Source: Paenibacillus koleovorans NBRC 103111 | GTDB taxonomy: Bacteria; Bacillota; Bacilli; Paenibacillales; NBRC-103111 | Reading direction: 5' to 3' | Assembly: GCF_004000845.1 (NCBI RefSeq) | Contig: NZ_BIMA01000082.1 | Location: 1-32,562, forward strand | Length of the DNA stretch: 32,562 nt | Shown here: in pieces, positions 14,613-25,260 of the stretch | Layout: every line of letters starts with the position of its first letter | How positions within the stretch are numbered: position 1 is the first letter of the stretch | Notes under the pieces: generated by a model | Told to the model about the DNA's origin: nothing | What the model saw: only the letters and a program-made list of their open reading frames with translations | The model's database searches: none | Translations under genes and position numbers: made by a program

Positions 14613-15848
14613 ATGGATGCCTTTATTCTCACCATGCAAGCGCTGCTTGCTTGTATGGGCGCGTACCAACTATTCTTCACCTTCTTCGGCTACGTCCGGA
14701 AGAAGCGCACGGTGCATTATCCCGCTCAGAAATCGTTCGCGGTGCTGATCGCCGCGCATAACGAGGAGCAAGTCGTAGGGGCTTTGATCGAGAACCTGAA
14801 GAAGCTCGAGTATCCGAAGGAGCTGTACGACGTCTTCGTCATCTGCGACAACTGTACGGACCGGACGGCGGAGATCGCCGCCTCGATGGGCGTGAACGCC
14901 TGTGTCCGCACGAATCCGACGCTCCGCGGAAAAGGGTATGCGCTGGAGTGGATGCTCAAGGAATTGTGGAAAATGCCGAGATCGTACGACGCCGTCGTCG
15001 TTCTCGATGCCGACAATCTGGTCAGCCTCGATTTCTTGCAGCATATGAACAACGATCTGTGCGCCGGCAAACGCGTCATCCAGGCTTATTTGGATACGAA
15101 GAATCCACACGATTCCTGGATTACGGCTGCTTACGGCGTCACATACTGGTACTGCAACCGGCTGTGGCAGCTGCCGCGCACGAACCTGGGGCTTGCCAAC
15201 TATCTTGGCGGCACCGGGATGTGCTTCGAGTCGACCCTGCTCAAGGAAATGGGCTGGGGCGCCACGAGCCTGGTTGAAGACTTGGAATTCACCGTCCGTT
15301 GCGTACAGCGCGGCATCAATCCGGTCATGAACTACGACGCCCGCGTTTTCGACGAGAAGCCGATTACATTCAAGGCTTCCGCCCGCCAGCGCCTGCGCTG
15401 GATGCAAGGGCATTTCGCCGTCGCGCGCCGTTATTTCTTCCCGCTCATGTGGCAAGGGATCAAAGAAATGAGCTTGTCCAAGATCGACACGGCGATCTAC
15501 ACGATCAACGTGTACAATGTTATGCTGGGCTTTATCTTCAGCGCCATTCTGTACGGCGACAAGATGCTGCCGGGCGAGCCGAATTTCGCTTCCCTGTATG
15601 AGCATGTGCCTGGTTTCCTCGTGATGGGCTTGACTGTATTCATTTACTTGCAATTCCCGGTTGCCCTGATGCTTGAGCGCGTGAAGTCCTGGAAAATTTA
15701 CTTGTCTCTGATTACGCTGCCGATCTTCTTGGCGTCCTGGTGGCCGATCACGACGTATGCGTTCTTCACTCAGAACAACAAGAACTGGAGCCATACGCAG
15801 CACACGCGGGTCATCCGGATGGAAGAGCTGCAGAGCAAACAAGGTTAG
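14613..15848 (+). CDS. Membrane GT2 glycosyltransferase, processive-type motifs
   Basis: A 411-residue family 2 glycosyltransferase. An N-terminal membrane segment (about 5-27) precedes the catalytic domain: VLIAAHNEE, Asp79 in ICDNCTD, VLDADN (Asp132, Asp134), LVEDLEF (Asp223) and QRLRW (259-263). The D, DxD, ED, QxxRW set is that of cellulose, hyaluronan and poly-GlcNAc synthases and related lipid glycosyltransferases. About three more hydrophobic segments follow (roughly 290-390). Product and donor are unknown. It has no partner genes for polysaccharide export nearby, which favours a glycolipid or a simple exported polymer. The ribosome site is a G-run 12 bases before the ATG. Confidence 0.9.
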   Translation: MDAFILTMQALLACMGAYQLFFTFFGYVRKKRTVHYPAQKSFAVLIAAHNEEQVVGALIENLKKLEYPKELYDVFVICDNCTDRTAEIAASMGVNACVRTNPTLRGKGYALEWMLKELWKMPRSYDAVVVLDADNLVSLDFLQHMNNDLCAGKRVIQAYLDTKNPHDSWITAAYGVTYWYCNRLWQLPRTNLGLANYLGGTGMCFESTLLKEMGWGATSLVEDLEFTVRCVQRGINPVMNYDARVFDEKPITFKASARQRLRWMQGHFAVARRYFFPLMWQGIKEMSLSKIDTAIYTINVYNVMLGFIFSAILYGDKMLPGEPNFASLYEHVPGFLVMGLTVFIYLQFPVALMLERVKSWKIYLSLITLPIFLASWWPITTYAFFTQNNKNWSHTQHTRVIRMEELQSKQG

Positions 15849-15876
15849 GTTGGAGCCTGCCGGCTGCCGCTGTCGA

Positions 15877-15905
15877 TTGACAGAGCGTTACCGGCGTGTT
15901 ATAGT
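15877..15905 (+). promoter_or_regulatory. Sigma-A promoter of infC-rpmI-rplT
   Basis: TTGACA (15877-15882), a 17-base spacer and TATAGT (15900-15905), a strong promoter placed about 205 bases before the infC start, leaving room for the structured leader. Confidence 0.88.
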
Positions 15906-15911
15906 AGCAAG

Positions 15912-16075
15912 AGTGTCTTAACAAGATATGCTTAAAGCAGAGGCGCCCGCTTCTCACCTGCCCGACTTCGTCGGCTGGTCTACGCATAACGTTCATTCTT
16001 ACGGATTTTGTTAATTTGCGTAATGAGGATGATGAGATGTGGGCGGTATTGCACCTGCCTGCATCTTTTTTGTTT
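15912..16075 (+). promoter_or_regulatory. infC operon leader with attenuator (L20-leader type)
   Basis: In Bacillus, ribosomal protein L20 represses infC-rpmI-rplT by binding a leader that mimics its 23S rRNA site and favours an early terminator. Here a leader of about 205 bases contains GCCCGCTTCTCACCTGCC, which resembles the conserved part of that leader as I recall it. It ends in a terminator: AGATG-TGGGC-GGT (16035-16047) pairing with ACC-TGCCTG-CATCT (16053-16065), then TTTTTTGTTT. The promoter distance, terminator and downstream genes support the assignment; the binding fold itself was not modelled. Confidence 0.68.
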
Positions 16076-16115
16076 GCCATGCATTCACAAGATAATCCCC
16101 TGGAGGTGGAACGTT

Positions 16116-16631
16116 ATTAGTAAGGAACATATGATTAACGACGAGATTCGCGTTAAGGAAGTACGCCTGATCGGTGCCGACGGCGAGCAGTTGGGCATCA
16201 AGCCGATCCGCGAAGCGATGCAGATTGCGATCGACGCGAGCCTCGACCTGGTCAATGTAGCTCCGACTGCCAAACCGCCGGTATGCCGCATCATGGATTA
16301 CGGTAAATTCCGTTACGAATTGCAGAAGAAAGACAAGGAAGCCCGTAAGAATCAGAAAGTGGTCGAGATTAAGGAAATCCGCTTGTCTGCCACAATCGAT
16401 GAGCACGACTTCCAGACGAAGCTCCGCAACGTCTCCAAGTTTCTGAACGACGGCGACAAGGTTAAGCTGTCCGTTCGCTTCCGGGGCCGTGAGATTACGC
16501 ATGCGAGCATCGGCCAGAAGGTTCTTGAGCGCATGGCGACCGAGGTGGAGAGCTTGTCCGTTGTAGAACGCAAGCCGAAGCTGGAAGGCCGCAGCATGAT
16601 TATGATTTTGACACCTAAGCAAGCCCAATAA
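16116..16631 (+). CDS. infC: Translation initiation factor IF-3, AUU start
   Basis: A 171-residue IF-3, which keeps ribosomal subunits apart and checks start-codon pairing. The N-domain begins INDEIRVKEVRLIGADGEQLGIKPIREA, then the Lys-rich linker (YELQKKDKEARKNQK) and the C-domain with VKLSVRFRGREITH. The start is ATT at 16116: GGAGG (16102-16106) is 9 bases upstream, no ATG is nearer, and the next ATG (16131) would be 24 bases away. A rare AUU start lets IF-3 down-regulate its own translation and is typical of infC. It is the first gene of infC-rpmI-rplT. Confidence 0.95.
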   Translation: MSKEHMINDEIRVKEVRLIGADGEQLGIKPIREAMQIAIDASLDLVNVAPTAKPPVCRIMDYGKFRYELQKKDKEARKNQKVVEIKEIRLSATIDEHDFQTKLRNVSKFLNDGDKVKLSVRFRGREITHASIGQKVLERMATEVESLSVVERKPKLEGRSMIMILTPKQAQ

Positions 16632-16681
16632 CGCATCGCCCGTTCCGAGAACGGGAATGACTTTAAGGAGGAACCACCGAT

Positions 16682-16885
16682 ATGCCGAAGATGAAATCGC
16701 ACAGCAGCTTGAAAGACCGCGTAAAAATCACAGGTACTGGCAAAGTGATGAGATACAAGGCTTACAAGAACCACCTGATGTACGGGAAATCCCCAAGCCA
16801 GAAGCGCACGCTCAGCGGCCAGCCGATCATGGCTACCGGCGACGTGAAGCGCCTGAAGCAGCAGTTGTCCCTGATCAAAGGCTAA
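16682..16885 (+). CDS. rpmI: Ribosomal protein bL35
   Basis: A 67-residue basic protein of the large subunit. PKMKSHSSLKDRVKITGTGKVMRYKAYKNHLM and the C-terminal VKRLKQQL match the bL35 family at full length. GGAGG precedes the ATG. It lies 50 bases after infC and 39 bases before rplT, as in other Firmicutes. Confidence 0.97.
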   Translation: MPKMKSHSSLKDRVKITGTGKVMRYKAYKNHLMYGKSPSQKRTLSGQPIMATGDVKRLKQQLSLIKG

Positions 16886-16924
16886 TTTATTTGCAGGTCC
16901 ACTATATCTAGGAGGTAGAATACA

Positions 16925-17278
16925 ATGGCAAGAGTCAAGGGCGGGTTCGTCACTCGTCGTCGTCATAAAAAAGTACTGAAGCTCGCGAAAGGTTACTTCG
17001 GTTCCAAACACCGCCTGTTTAAAACCGCGAACGAGCAAGTAATGAAATCTCTGATGTACGCATACCGGGATCGCCGTCAGAAAAAACGCGATTTCCGCCG
17101 TCTGTGGATCGTGCGGATCAACGCCGCTGCCCGCATCAACGGATTGTCGTACAGCAAGCTGATGCACGGTCTGAAAGTAGCCGGCATCGACATCAACCGC
17201 AAAATGCTGGCTGACCTGGCCGTGAACGATGCTAAGGCGTTCACTAGCCTGGCCAACGCTGCGAAGCAAACGAATTAA
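16925..17278 (+). CDS. rplT: Ribosomal protein bL20
   Basis: A 117-residue large-subunit assembly protein: [38 protein letters not shown], the long basic N-terminal helix, and the globular C-terminal domain with [21 protein letters not shown]. Its family members act as the autogenous repressor of this operon through the leader. AGGAGG lies 8 bases before the ATG, and a terminator follows the stop. Confidence 0.98.
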   Translation: MARVKGGFVTRRRHKKVLKLAKGYFGSKHRLFKTANEQVMKSLMYAYRDRRQKKRDFRRLWIVRINAAARINGLSYSKLMHGLKVAGIDINRKMLADLAVNDAKAFTSLANAAKQTN

Positions 17279-17303
17279 GCCATATTCACGCGTAAGCGTG
17301 TTG

Positions 17304-17333
17304 GAAGCCGTCCCGGAAGGGGCGGCTTCTTTG
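17304..17333 (+). terminator. Intrinsic terminator of infC-rpmI-rplT
   Basis: GAAGCCGTCCC pairs with GGGGCGGCTTC around GGAA, followed by TTTG. A small hairpin CACGC/GCGTG (17287-17300) stands just before it. Confidence 0.82.
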
Positions 17334-17480
17334 ACATATCTCATGCGTGTTATCCAACAAGATTTGAATGGTAATGCAATAAAACAGTCACCTTAACCGT
17401 GTCCAGCAACCTCGCCGCCCCCACCACAACCGGGTCACTCCCGTCGCTTACACTTTCTCTGATCGATATTTACTTTTTCG

Positions 17481-17507
17481 GGAACCTTTGAGAGGAGTAT
17501 GCGGTCT
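17481..17507 (+). promoter_or_regulatory. ECF-type autoregulatory promoter of the sigma-1 operon
   Basis: GGAAC (17481-17485), a 16-base spacer and CGGTCT (17502-17507) follow the ECF pattern of an AAC-type -35 and CGTC-type -10 (SigM: GAAAC-N16-CGTC; SigW: TGAAAC-N16-CGTA). No sigma-A promoter is visible at this place. The position, just before an ECF sigma gene, is that expected for self-activation. Transcription would begin near 17514, which excludes the ATG at 17499 as the start codon. Confidence 0.68.
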
Positions 17508-17528
17508 AATTTTATAGAGGTGAACGAA

Positions 17529-18074
17529 GTGGATGAAGATTGGTTCAAACAACTCAGCCGAATGGACGGGGACACGCTGCGTCATCTCATGGAGAAGTAC
17601 GGGGAAGACATATGGAACTATGCCTACTTCCTGACGAAGCGGCATGAGGCGGCGGATGATATCTCGCAGGAGGTGTTCGTCAAAGCCTACATGCACATTG
17701 GCAGCTTCCGCGGAGAGTGCAGCATCAAAACATGGCTGCTGACCATCACCCGCCGCCAGTCGTTCAACCACCTCCAGTCGGCTTATTGGCGCAAAGTGAC
17801 GCTCATGGACTTGGTCAGCCGCAAAGACACCGCCGCTTCCGCCGAGCAGCAGGCTATGGACCGGATGATGACGGACCGGCTCTGGGAAACCGTGCTGTCC
17901 CTGCCGGTCAAATACCGCGAGGTGCTTGTCCTGGAGGCGCACTACAGTATGCCGATGAGGGAGATGGCGGAGCTGCTGGGCATTCGGCTCGGCACGGTGA
18001 AATCCAGGCTGAATCGCGCCAGAGCGAAGGTCGGCGAGGCGTTGAAGGAGGGTATCGAATATGGATCCGTCTAA
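17529..18074 (+). CDS. ECF RNA polymerase sigma factor (pair 1)
   Basis: A 181-residue sigma-70 family protein with only regions 2 and 4. Region 2 is LMEKYGEDIWNYAYFLTKRHEAADDISQEVFVKAYMHIGSF; region 4 is LPVKYREVLVLEAHYSMPMREMAELLGIRLGTVKSRLNRARAKV with its helix-turn-helix. It redirects RNA polymerase to a small regulon. Start choice: the open frame begins at an ATG (17499), but GAGGTGA (17517-17523) lies 5 bases before the GTG at 17529 and the ECF-type promoter would start transcription after that ATG. The gene overlaps the next by 14 bases, so sigma and partner are translationally coupled. The inducing signal is unknown. Confidence 0.9.
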   Translation: MDEDWFKQLSRMDGDTLRHLMEKYGEDIWNYAYFLTKRHEAADDISQEVFVKAYMHIGSFRGECSIKTWLLTITRRQSFNHLQSAYWRKVTLMDLVSRKDTAASAEQQAMDRMMTDRLWETVLSLPVKYREVLVLEAHYSMPMREMAELLGIRLGTVKSRLNRARAKVGEALKEGIEYGSV

Positions 18075-19341
18075 GCCGGATTGGTATAGCCGGTTGCAGC
18101 AAAGGCCGTTCGAGAAGAGAAATTTTACGGTCAAGCAGATGCAAGCGGTGGAAGGGAAGCTAAGAGGTGCGGAAGCTAAGAAAAAAAGAGCGTATCGGCG
18201 TTTCCTAACGCTGGGCCTCTCGATAGCGGCGCTGCTCTTGTTCGTCGTCATGCTGCCCCAGACGCGCTCCTGGATGAACGAGCGAATAGAAGGCCCGGAG
18301 CCGCCGAACCAAGTCGTTTCGCCGTCACCAACCCCCTCCCCGACAGCGACGGTCACTCCAACGCCAACGGCATCTCCCGGCTCGGGGGAGCCGTATCATT
18401 TTGATCCGGCCAAGGTTCGGGTCGGCGATTCGATCGGGGGGATGCGGGTGGCCTCGATCAAGGAAGGGACACACGGCTCGAATTCCTACTCGATTACATT
18501 CAGCGCAACCTCAGAGCCCAAAGAGCTAAGCGGGACCTTCCGATATACAAGTGAGCATTTCTTTTTCGAGGCCTATAATCCGAATCAAATCCTATTTACA
18601 CCAGCCCCTCCGTCCGCCAAAAAGCTGCCGTATACCAACAGCAAGCCGTTCCCGCCTGCCGTAGTCTTGCAAATAAGCCCGGGTGAGCTGAGCAAGTTCG
18701 GCGAGCCGGGCCGATCAGGGACGGCGACGGTGCGGATTTCGGAATACACGATCGTGACGGGCGACATATTGGAAGGTACAACTGAGCGTATGCTTGTATC
18801 GGCCGTGGTGCAGTCCAAGCTTGATGATCCGCCGCCGCTGGCCGAGATGAAGGAGGAGTTGAGTGAGTCGCTCCGACCGCTGGAGCAGCTGAAGCTGTCC
18901 GGAGGCAAGACGCCTTCGGCTGCAGATGCCCAATCGGTTTATCCGTGGCTGCAAGCGATGAACGGCACGTATAATGCGTCCATTTCTGCCTTAGGCGAAA
19001 GGATCGGCGAGAAGACGGTTGCCCCGTCCGTGAAAGCGGCGATGCAAGGCTGGCTGGAGGCGGTCCTGACGGAAGAAAAGGCGCGCGGCAAGCTGGAGGC
19101 GATGTATTTCCCGCTGCTGGGCGGCTATCAGTTTATGTACAGCATTCTGGACCTTTTCCCTCCGGGGCCGATCAAGGCAGCGGAGCAGCCGGCTTTGACG
19201 TTGCAGGATGAGAATACTATGCTCTTTACGGTTAAGGTGATCATGGCCTCCGGTACCCGAGACTTTAAGTTGACGGTCACCTTGGTCCGCTCCAAGGACG
19301 GTGCCTGGGTCATCCGGGACACCGGATATACGCCAATTTAG
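18061..19341 (+). CDS. Single-pass membrane protein, probable anti-sigma partner 1
   Basis: A 426-residue protein with a cytoplasmic N-terminus of about 48 basic residues, one membrane segment (about 49-65), a Pro/Thr/Ser linker (about 84-108) and an outside domain of some 310 residues that I do not recognise. Its overlap with an ECF sigma gene and topology are those of anti-sigma factors such as RsiX or RsiW, which hold the sigma at the membrane until a signal arrives outside. I see no zinc-binding HxxxCxxC motif in the cytoplasmic part, so it would not be a classical ZAS type. The outer domain may sense the envelope or a ligand. The role is inferred from context. Confidence 0.7.
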   Translation: MDPSKPDWYSRLQQRPFEKRNFTVKQMQAVEGKLRGAEAKKKRAYRRFLTLGLSIAALLLFVVMLPQTRSWMNERIEGPEPPNQVVSPSPTPSPTATVTPTPTASPGSGEPYHFDPAKVRVGDSIGGMRVASIKEGTHGSNSYSITFSATSEPKELSGTFRYTSEHFFFEAYNPNQILFTPAPPSAKKLPYTNSKPFPPAVVLQISPGELSKFGEPGRSGTATVRISEYTIVTGDILEGTTERMLVSAVVQSKLDDPPPLAEMKEELSESLRPLEQLKLSGGKTPSAADAQSVYPWLQAMNGTYNASISALGERIGEKTVAPSVKAAMQGWLEAVLTEEKARGKLEAMYFPLLGGYQFMYSILDLFPPGPIKAAEQPALTLQDENTMLFTVKVIMASGTRDFKLTVTLVRSKDGAWVIRDTGYTPI

Positions 19342-19350
19342 CCGGAGGTA

Positions 19351-19378
19351 TTGACTAATGGCGACGGGATGATATAAT
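19351..19378 (+). promoter_or_regulatory. Sigma-A promoter of the ilv-leu operon
   Basis: TTGACT (19351-19356), a 16-base spacer and a perfect TATAAT (19373-19378), just before the T-box leader. A perfect palindrome ATTGAATTCAAT (19389-19400) lies at the expected transcription start region and may be an operator. Confidence 0.85.
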
Positions 19379-19384
19379 AATGTC

Positions 19385-19745
19385 TAACATTGAATTCAAT
19401 TGTGCAATCGGCCATGATGAGGACGAAGTGACTAGGGCCCTTATGTTCCAGAGAGCTTAGGATACCGCTGAAACCTAAGCCATAATCCCTTGTTGACGAG
19501 CTCACCTCGGAGCTGTTTCCCTGAAAGACGGCAATTGCTGCTACTCAGCAGACCGGATTATTAGGGGAAATCGGACTGGCACACGTTACCGTGCCGCAAG
19601 TATCGTCGATCTCGAGCCGACATTACTTGCTAAGGCTTTGCGCTGTGAGGCGCTGAGCAAATCTGGGTGGTACCACGGAAGCTAACCCCTTTCGTCCCGT
19701 TGACGCATCGTATATGCGCGACGGACGAGAGGGGTTTTTTGATGC
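19385..19745 (+). promoter_or_regulatory. T-box leader (probable leucine CUC specifier)
   Basis: A tRNA-sensing attenuator. The T-box TGGGTGGTACCACGG (19664-19678) is unmistakable. A long terminator hairpin follows, CCCCT (19686-19690) to AGGGG (19730-19734) with inner CGTCC/GGACG pairing and TTTTTT. Upstream is stem I with AGAGAGC and a CTTAGG/CCTAAG arm. A GAGG/CCTC helix closes an internal loop whose 3' side reads GAG-CTC-A; the triplet CTC followed by A just before the helix is the likely specifier, for tRNA-Leu(GAG). Uncharged tRNA-Leu would stabilise the antiterminator and turn on ilvBNC-leuA. The specifier was read by hand. Confidence 0.93.
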
Positions 19746-19801
19746 TCGATTTCGCCGGACGCGCGAACTAAACCCGTTAATCTTTGAGAGGAGGATTCCT
19801 T

Positions 19802-21547
19802 ATGAGTGCTCAAATGGAAGCTACGTTGTCCAAGGAAGATCTGCGTAAGAAGCTGCTGCAGCCGGATGTTATCTCCGGATCGGAAATTTTGCTGCGATCG
19901 CTGTTGTTGGAGGGCGTCGACTGCGTGTTCGGTTACCCGGGCGGTGCGGTACTGTTTATTTACGACGCTATGCATGGGAACAAGGATTTCAAGCACTTGC
20001 TCACCCGTCACGAGCAAGGGGCGATTCATGCGGCGGACGGTTATGCGAGGTCGACGGGCAAGGTGGGCGTCTGTATCGCCACTTCCGGACCCGGAGCGAC
20101 GAATCTCGTAACCGGAATCGCCACTGCTTATATGGATTCGGTTCCGCTCGTCGTCATCACCGGCAACGTAGCGACGAACTTTATCGGCACGGACGCCTTC
20201 CAGGAAGCGGACATTACAGGCATCACGATGCCGATTACGAAGCATAGCTACCTCGTGCGCAAGGTCGAGGACCTGCCGCGCATCATCCATGAAGCGTTCC
20301 ACATCGCCAACACCGGCCGCAAGGGCCCGGTCCTGATCGATATTCCGAAGGACGTGTCCGCGCTGAAGACGGCGTTCCACTATCCGGAGCAAGTCAATAT
20401 CCGCGGTTACAAGCCGTCGCTCAAGGTCGACGTGAAGCAAGTCGAGAACTTGCTGCAAGCGATCGAGCAGGCCGAGCGCCCGGTTATCCTCGCCGGCGGC
20501 GGCGTGGTGTACGCGGATGCGGCGGCCGAGCTGATCGAGTTTGCGGCGAAGACGCAAGTTCCGGTGACGACGACGCTTCTCGGGCTCGGCGGATTCCCGA
20601 GCGGCAACGAGCTGTGGATGGGCATGCCGGGCATGCACGGCACGTACACGGCTAACCACGCTCTGCAGAATGCCGACCTGATCATCTCCATCGGCTCCCG
20701 GTTTGACGACCGCGTCACGATGCGGCTGGACGGATTCGCTCCGAAGGTCAAGGCAGTCGGCCATATCGATGTCGACCCGGCGGAGATCGGCAAAAACGTC
20801 AAGGTCGACTACCCGGTCGTCGGCGACATCAAGGTCGTGCTGCAGCTGGCGAACCTGAAGGCGAAGCCGGCGAAGTCCAAGGAATGGAACGCGCAGATCG
20901 CCGACCTGAAGGAGACTCGCCCGCTGAAGTACAAGGACTCCGAGGAAGAGCTGAAGCCGCAATACGTCATCGAGATGATCAGCGAGACGACGAACGGCGA
21001 AGCGATCGTCACGACGGATGTCGGTCAGCATCAGATGTGGGCGGCGCAATATTACAAGTTCAAGAACCCGAGATCGATCGTCACTTCCGGCGGCTTGGGC
21101 ACAATGGGCTTCGGCTTCCCTTCGGCGATCGGCGCTCAGATGGGCAATCCCGACAAGCTCGTCGTCTCGATCAACGGCGACGGCGGCATGCAGATGTGCG
21201 CCCAGGAGCTCGCCATCTGCGCCATCAACAACATCCCGGTGAAGGTCGTCATCATCAACAACCAGGTGCTCGGCATGGTGCGCCAATGGCAAGAGATCAT
21301 CTACGCCAATCGCTACAGCCATATCGACCTGGCCGGCAGCCCTGACTTCGTGAAGCTCGCTGAGGCGTACGGGGTCAAAGGCCTCCGCGCAACGAACAAA
21401 GAGGAAGCCCGCTGCGCTTGGCAAGAAGCGCTCGACACCCCGGGACCGGTCGTCATCGACTTCGTCGTCCGCAAGGACGAGAACGTGTTCCCGATGGTAA
21501 CGGCAGGCTCCACCATCAGCGATATGATAATGGGGGATTCGGAATGA
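19802..21547 (+). CDS. ilvB: Acetolactate synthase large subunit
   Basis: A 581-residue thiamine-diphosphate enzyme that makes acetolactate and acetohydroxybutyrate, the first common step of branched-chain synthesis. [14 protein letters not shown] opens the N-domain; the catalytic Glu71 is in [23 protein letters not shown] belongs to the FAD/central domain; GDGG...NN (about 458-485) binds the ThDP magnesium. This FAD-type architecture marks it as the anabolic, regulated enzyme, not catabolic AlsS. AGGAGG lies 7 bases before the ATG at 19802; the upstream TTG at 19784 is inside the ribosome site region. ATGA overlap with ilvN gives coupled translation. Confidence 0.97.
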   Translation: MSAQMEATLSKEDLRKKLLQPDVISGSEILLRSLLLEGVDCVFGYPGGAVLFIYDAMHGNKDFKHLLTRHEQGAIHAADGYARSTGKVGVCIATSGPGATNLVTGIATAYMDSVPLVVITGNVATNFIGTDAFQEADITGITMPITKHSYLVRKVEDLPRIIHEAFHIANTGRKGPVLIDIPKDVSALKTAFHYPEQVNIRGYKPSLKVDVKQVENLLQAIEQAERPVILAGGGVVYADAAAELIEFAAKTQVPVTTTLLGLGGFPSGNELWMGMPGMHGTYTANHALQNADLIISIGSRFDDRVTMRLDGFAPKVKAVGHIDVDPAEIGKNVKVDYPVVGDIKVVLQLANLKAKPAKSKEWNAQIADLKETRPLKYKDSEEELKPQYVIEMISETTNGEAIVTTDVGQHQMWAAQYYKFKNPRSIVTSGGLGTMGFGFPSAIGAQMGNPDKLVVSINGDGGMQMCAQELAICAINNIPVKVVIINNQVLGMVRQWQEIIYANRYSHIDLAGSPDFVKLAEAYGVKGLRATNKEEARCAWQEALDTPGPVVIDFVVRKDENVFPMVTAGSTISDMIMGDSE

Positions 21548-22032
21548 GCAGCAGAAAACATACCATCTCCGTTCTAGTGAACAACCAGCCGGGCGTGCTG
21601 CAGCGGGTTTCGGGCTTGTTCGGCCGCCGCGGCTTCAATATCGAGAGCATCACGGTGGGCGAGTCGGAGGAATCCGGCTTGTCCCGCATGATCATCGTGA
21701 CGACCGGCGACGACGCCACGCTCGATCAAGTGATGAAGCAATTGTACAAGCTGATCGACGTCATCCGCGTGGAGGACATGAGCTCGAGCCCTATGGTCGC
21801 CCGTGAAGTAGCGCTGATCAAGATTACCGCCGAGCCTAGCGCTCGTCCGGAAATTCTCGGCATCGTCGAGACGTTCCGCGCTTCCGTCGTGGACATCGGT
21901 CCGGCATCCCTGATCGTACAAGTCGTCGGCGATACGGACAAGATCGACGCGATGGCGGAGCTCCTGAAGCCTTACGGCATTCGTGAATTTTCGCGCACCG
22001 GCGTAACGGCTATGAGTCGCGGCTTGGCTTAA
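21544..22032 (+). CDS. ilvN: Acetolactate synthase regulatory small subunit
   Basis: A 162-residue subunit that binds IlvB and mediates valine feedback inhibition. The N-terminal ACT domain ([34 protein letters not shown]) and the C-terminal domain ([16 protein letters not shown]... [11 protein letters not shown]) are full length. Its start overlaps the ilvB stop by four bases. A 208-base gap with a large inverted repeat separates it from ilvC. Some genomes name this gene ilvH. Confidence 0.97.
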   Translation: MSSRKHTISVLVNNQPGVLQRVSGLFGRRGFNIESITVGESEESGLSRMIIVTTGDDATLDQVMKQLYKLIDVIRVEDMSSSPMVAREVALIKITAEPSARPEILGIVETFRASVVDIGPASLIVQVVGDTDKIDAMAELLKPYGIREFSRTGVTAMSRGLA

Positions 22033-22053
22033 TCATTTATTTCAACAAAAACG

Positions 22054-23233
<1,180 letters not shown>

Positions 23234-23509
23234 TTGGCGGCTTTATAGGAAAATAAACAAAATCAGTTCGGTCAAAAATGGCGCTATTTCGAACGATTAA
23301 CAGGCTCCAAGTGAAAAAATTTGCCCTTCTGCTCAGACATCTTGTTTTAAGTACTCTGATCTAATTTTTAGTGGAATGTACTTAAAGCCAAAACTCGCGG
23401 CAAATTCCTTTTCACTTTCCGCCACCTACGTCACTTGGTTAATCGAACTCTCAATAGCGACAGGAACGGACCGAACTGATTTTGGCCCATTTTTCCGATA
23501 AATCGCCAA
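23234..23509. repeat. 276-bp nested inverted-repeat element between ilvC and leuA
   Basis: Six stems nest in order. TTGGCG, TTTAT and GGAAAA (23234-23253) pair with TTTTCC, ATAAA and CGCCAA (23491-23509). AAAATCAGTTCGGTC (23259-23273) pairs perfectly with 23469-23483. CGCTATT (23282-23288) pairs with 23453-23459. CGATTAAC (23294-23301) pairs with 23438-23445. AAGTGAAAA-AATTTGCC (23309-23325) pairs with 23399-23417, leaving a two-base bulge. TTTAAGTAC (23346-23354) pairs with 23378-23386. About 73 of the roughly 138 bases per arm pair. It fills almost the entire gap, starts one base after the ilvC stop and is AT-richer than its surroundings. It is either a MITE-like insertion or a giant mRNA hairpin; it has no coding frame. 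Confidence 0.85.
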
Positions 23510-23554
23510 TAGGGAAAAAATAAGAAGAGAACATGGAAACGGAGGTGGGTGTGG

Positions 23555-25105
<1,551 letters not shown>

Positions 25106-25122
25106 CTCAACAACAAGACGGC

Positions 25123-25187
25123 CCTCCCCAAGTGTCCGCGTCTTCGTGCAAACGAAGCTAGCGCAGATGCAGGGGGAGGTTTTTTTT
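25123..25187 (+). terminator. Intrinsic terminator of ilvBNC-leuA
   Basis: CCTCCCC (25123-25129) pairs with GGGGGAGG (25172-25179), with an inner CTTCGT/ACGAAG hairpin, followed by eight T. It closes the operon after leuA. Confidence 0.92.
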
Positions 25188-25260
25188 CGTTTAGAACCGA
25201 ACCTTTTGGTCCCGTCGAGCCAATATAAGAAAACCGATAACGAGGGAGGGGGCCCCGCCT

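Noticed and set aside
19682-21424. 580-codon minus-strand open frame
   Set aside because: It is antisense to ilvB, which has complete catalytic motifs, and the composition is typical of a GC-rich shadow.
23234-23509. Simple transcription terminator between ilvC and leuA
   Set aside because: No stem in the nested structure is followed by a T-run on the plus strand, and the stem span is far too long for an intrinsic terminator.
25194-25220. ECF-type promoter for sigma pair 2
   Set aside because: GAACC copies are present, but spacing to CGTC is 14 and to CGAG 17, and the boxes do not match those of pair 1.
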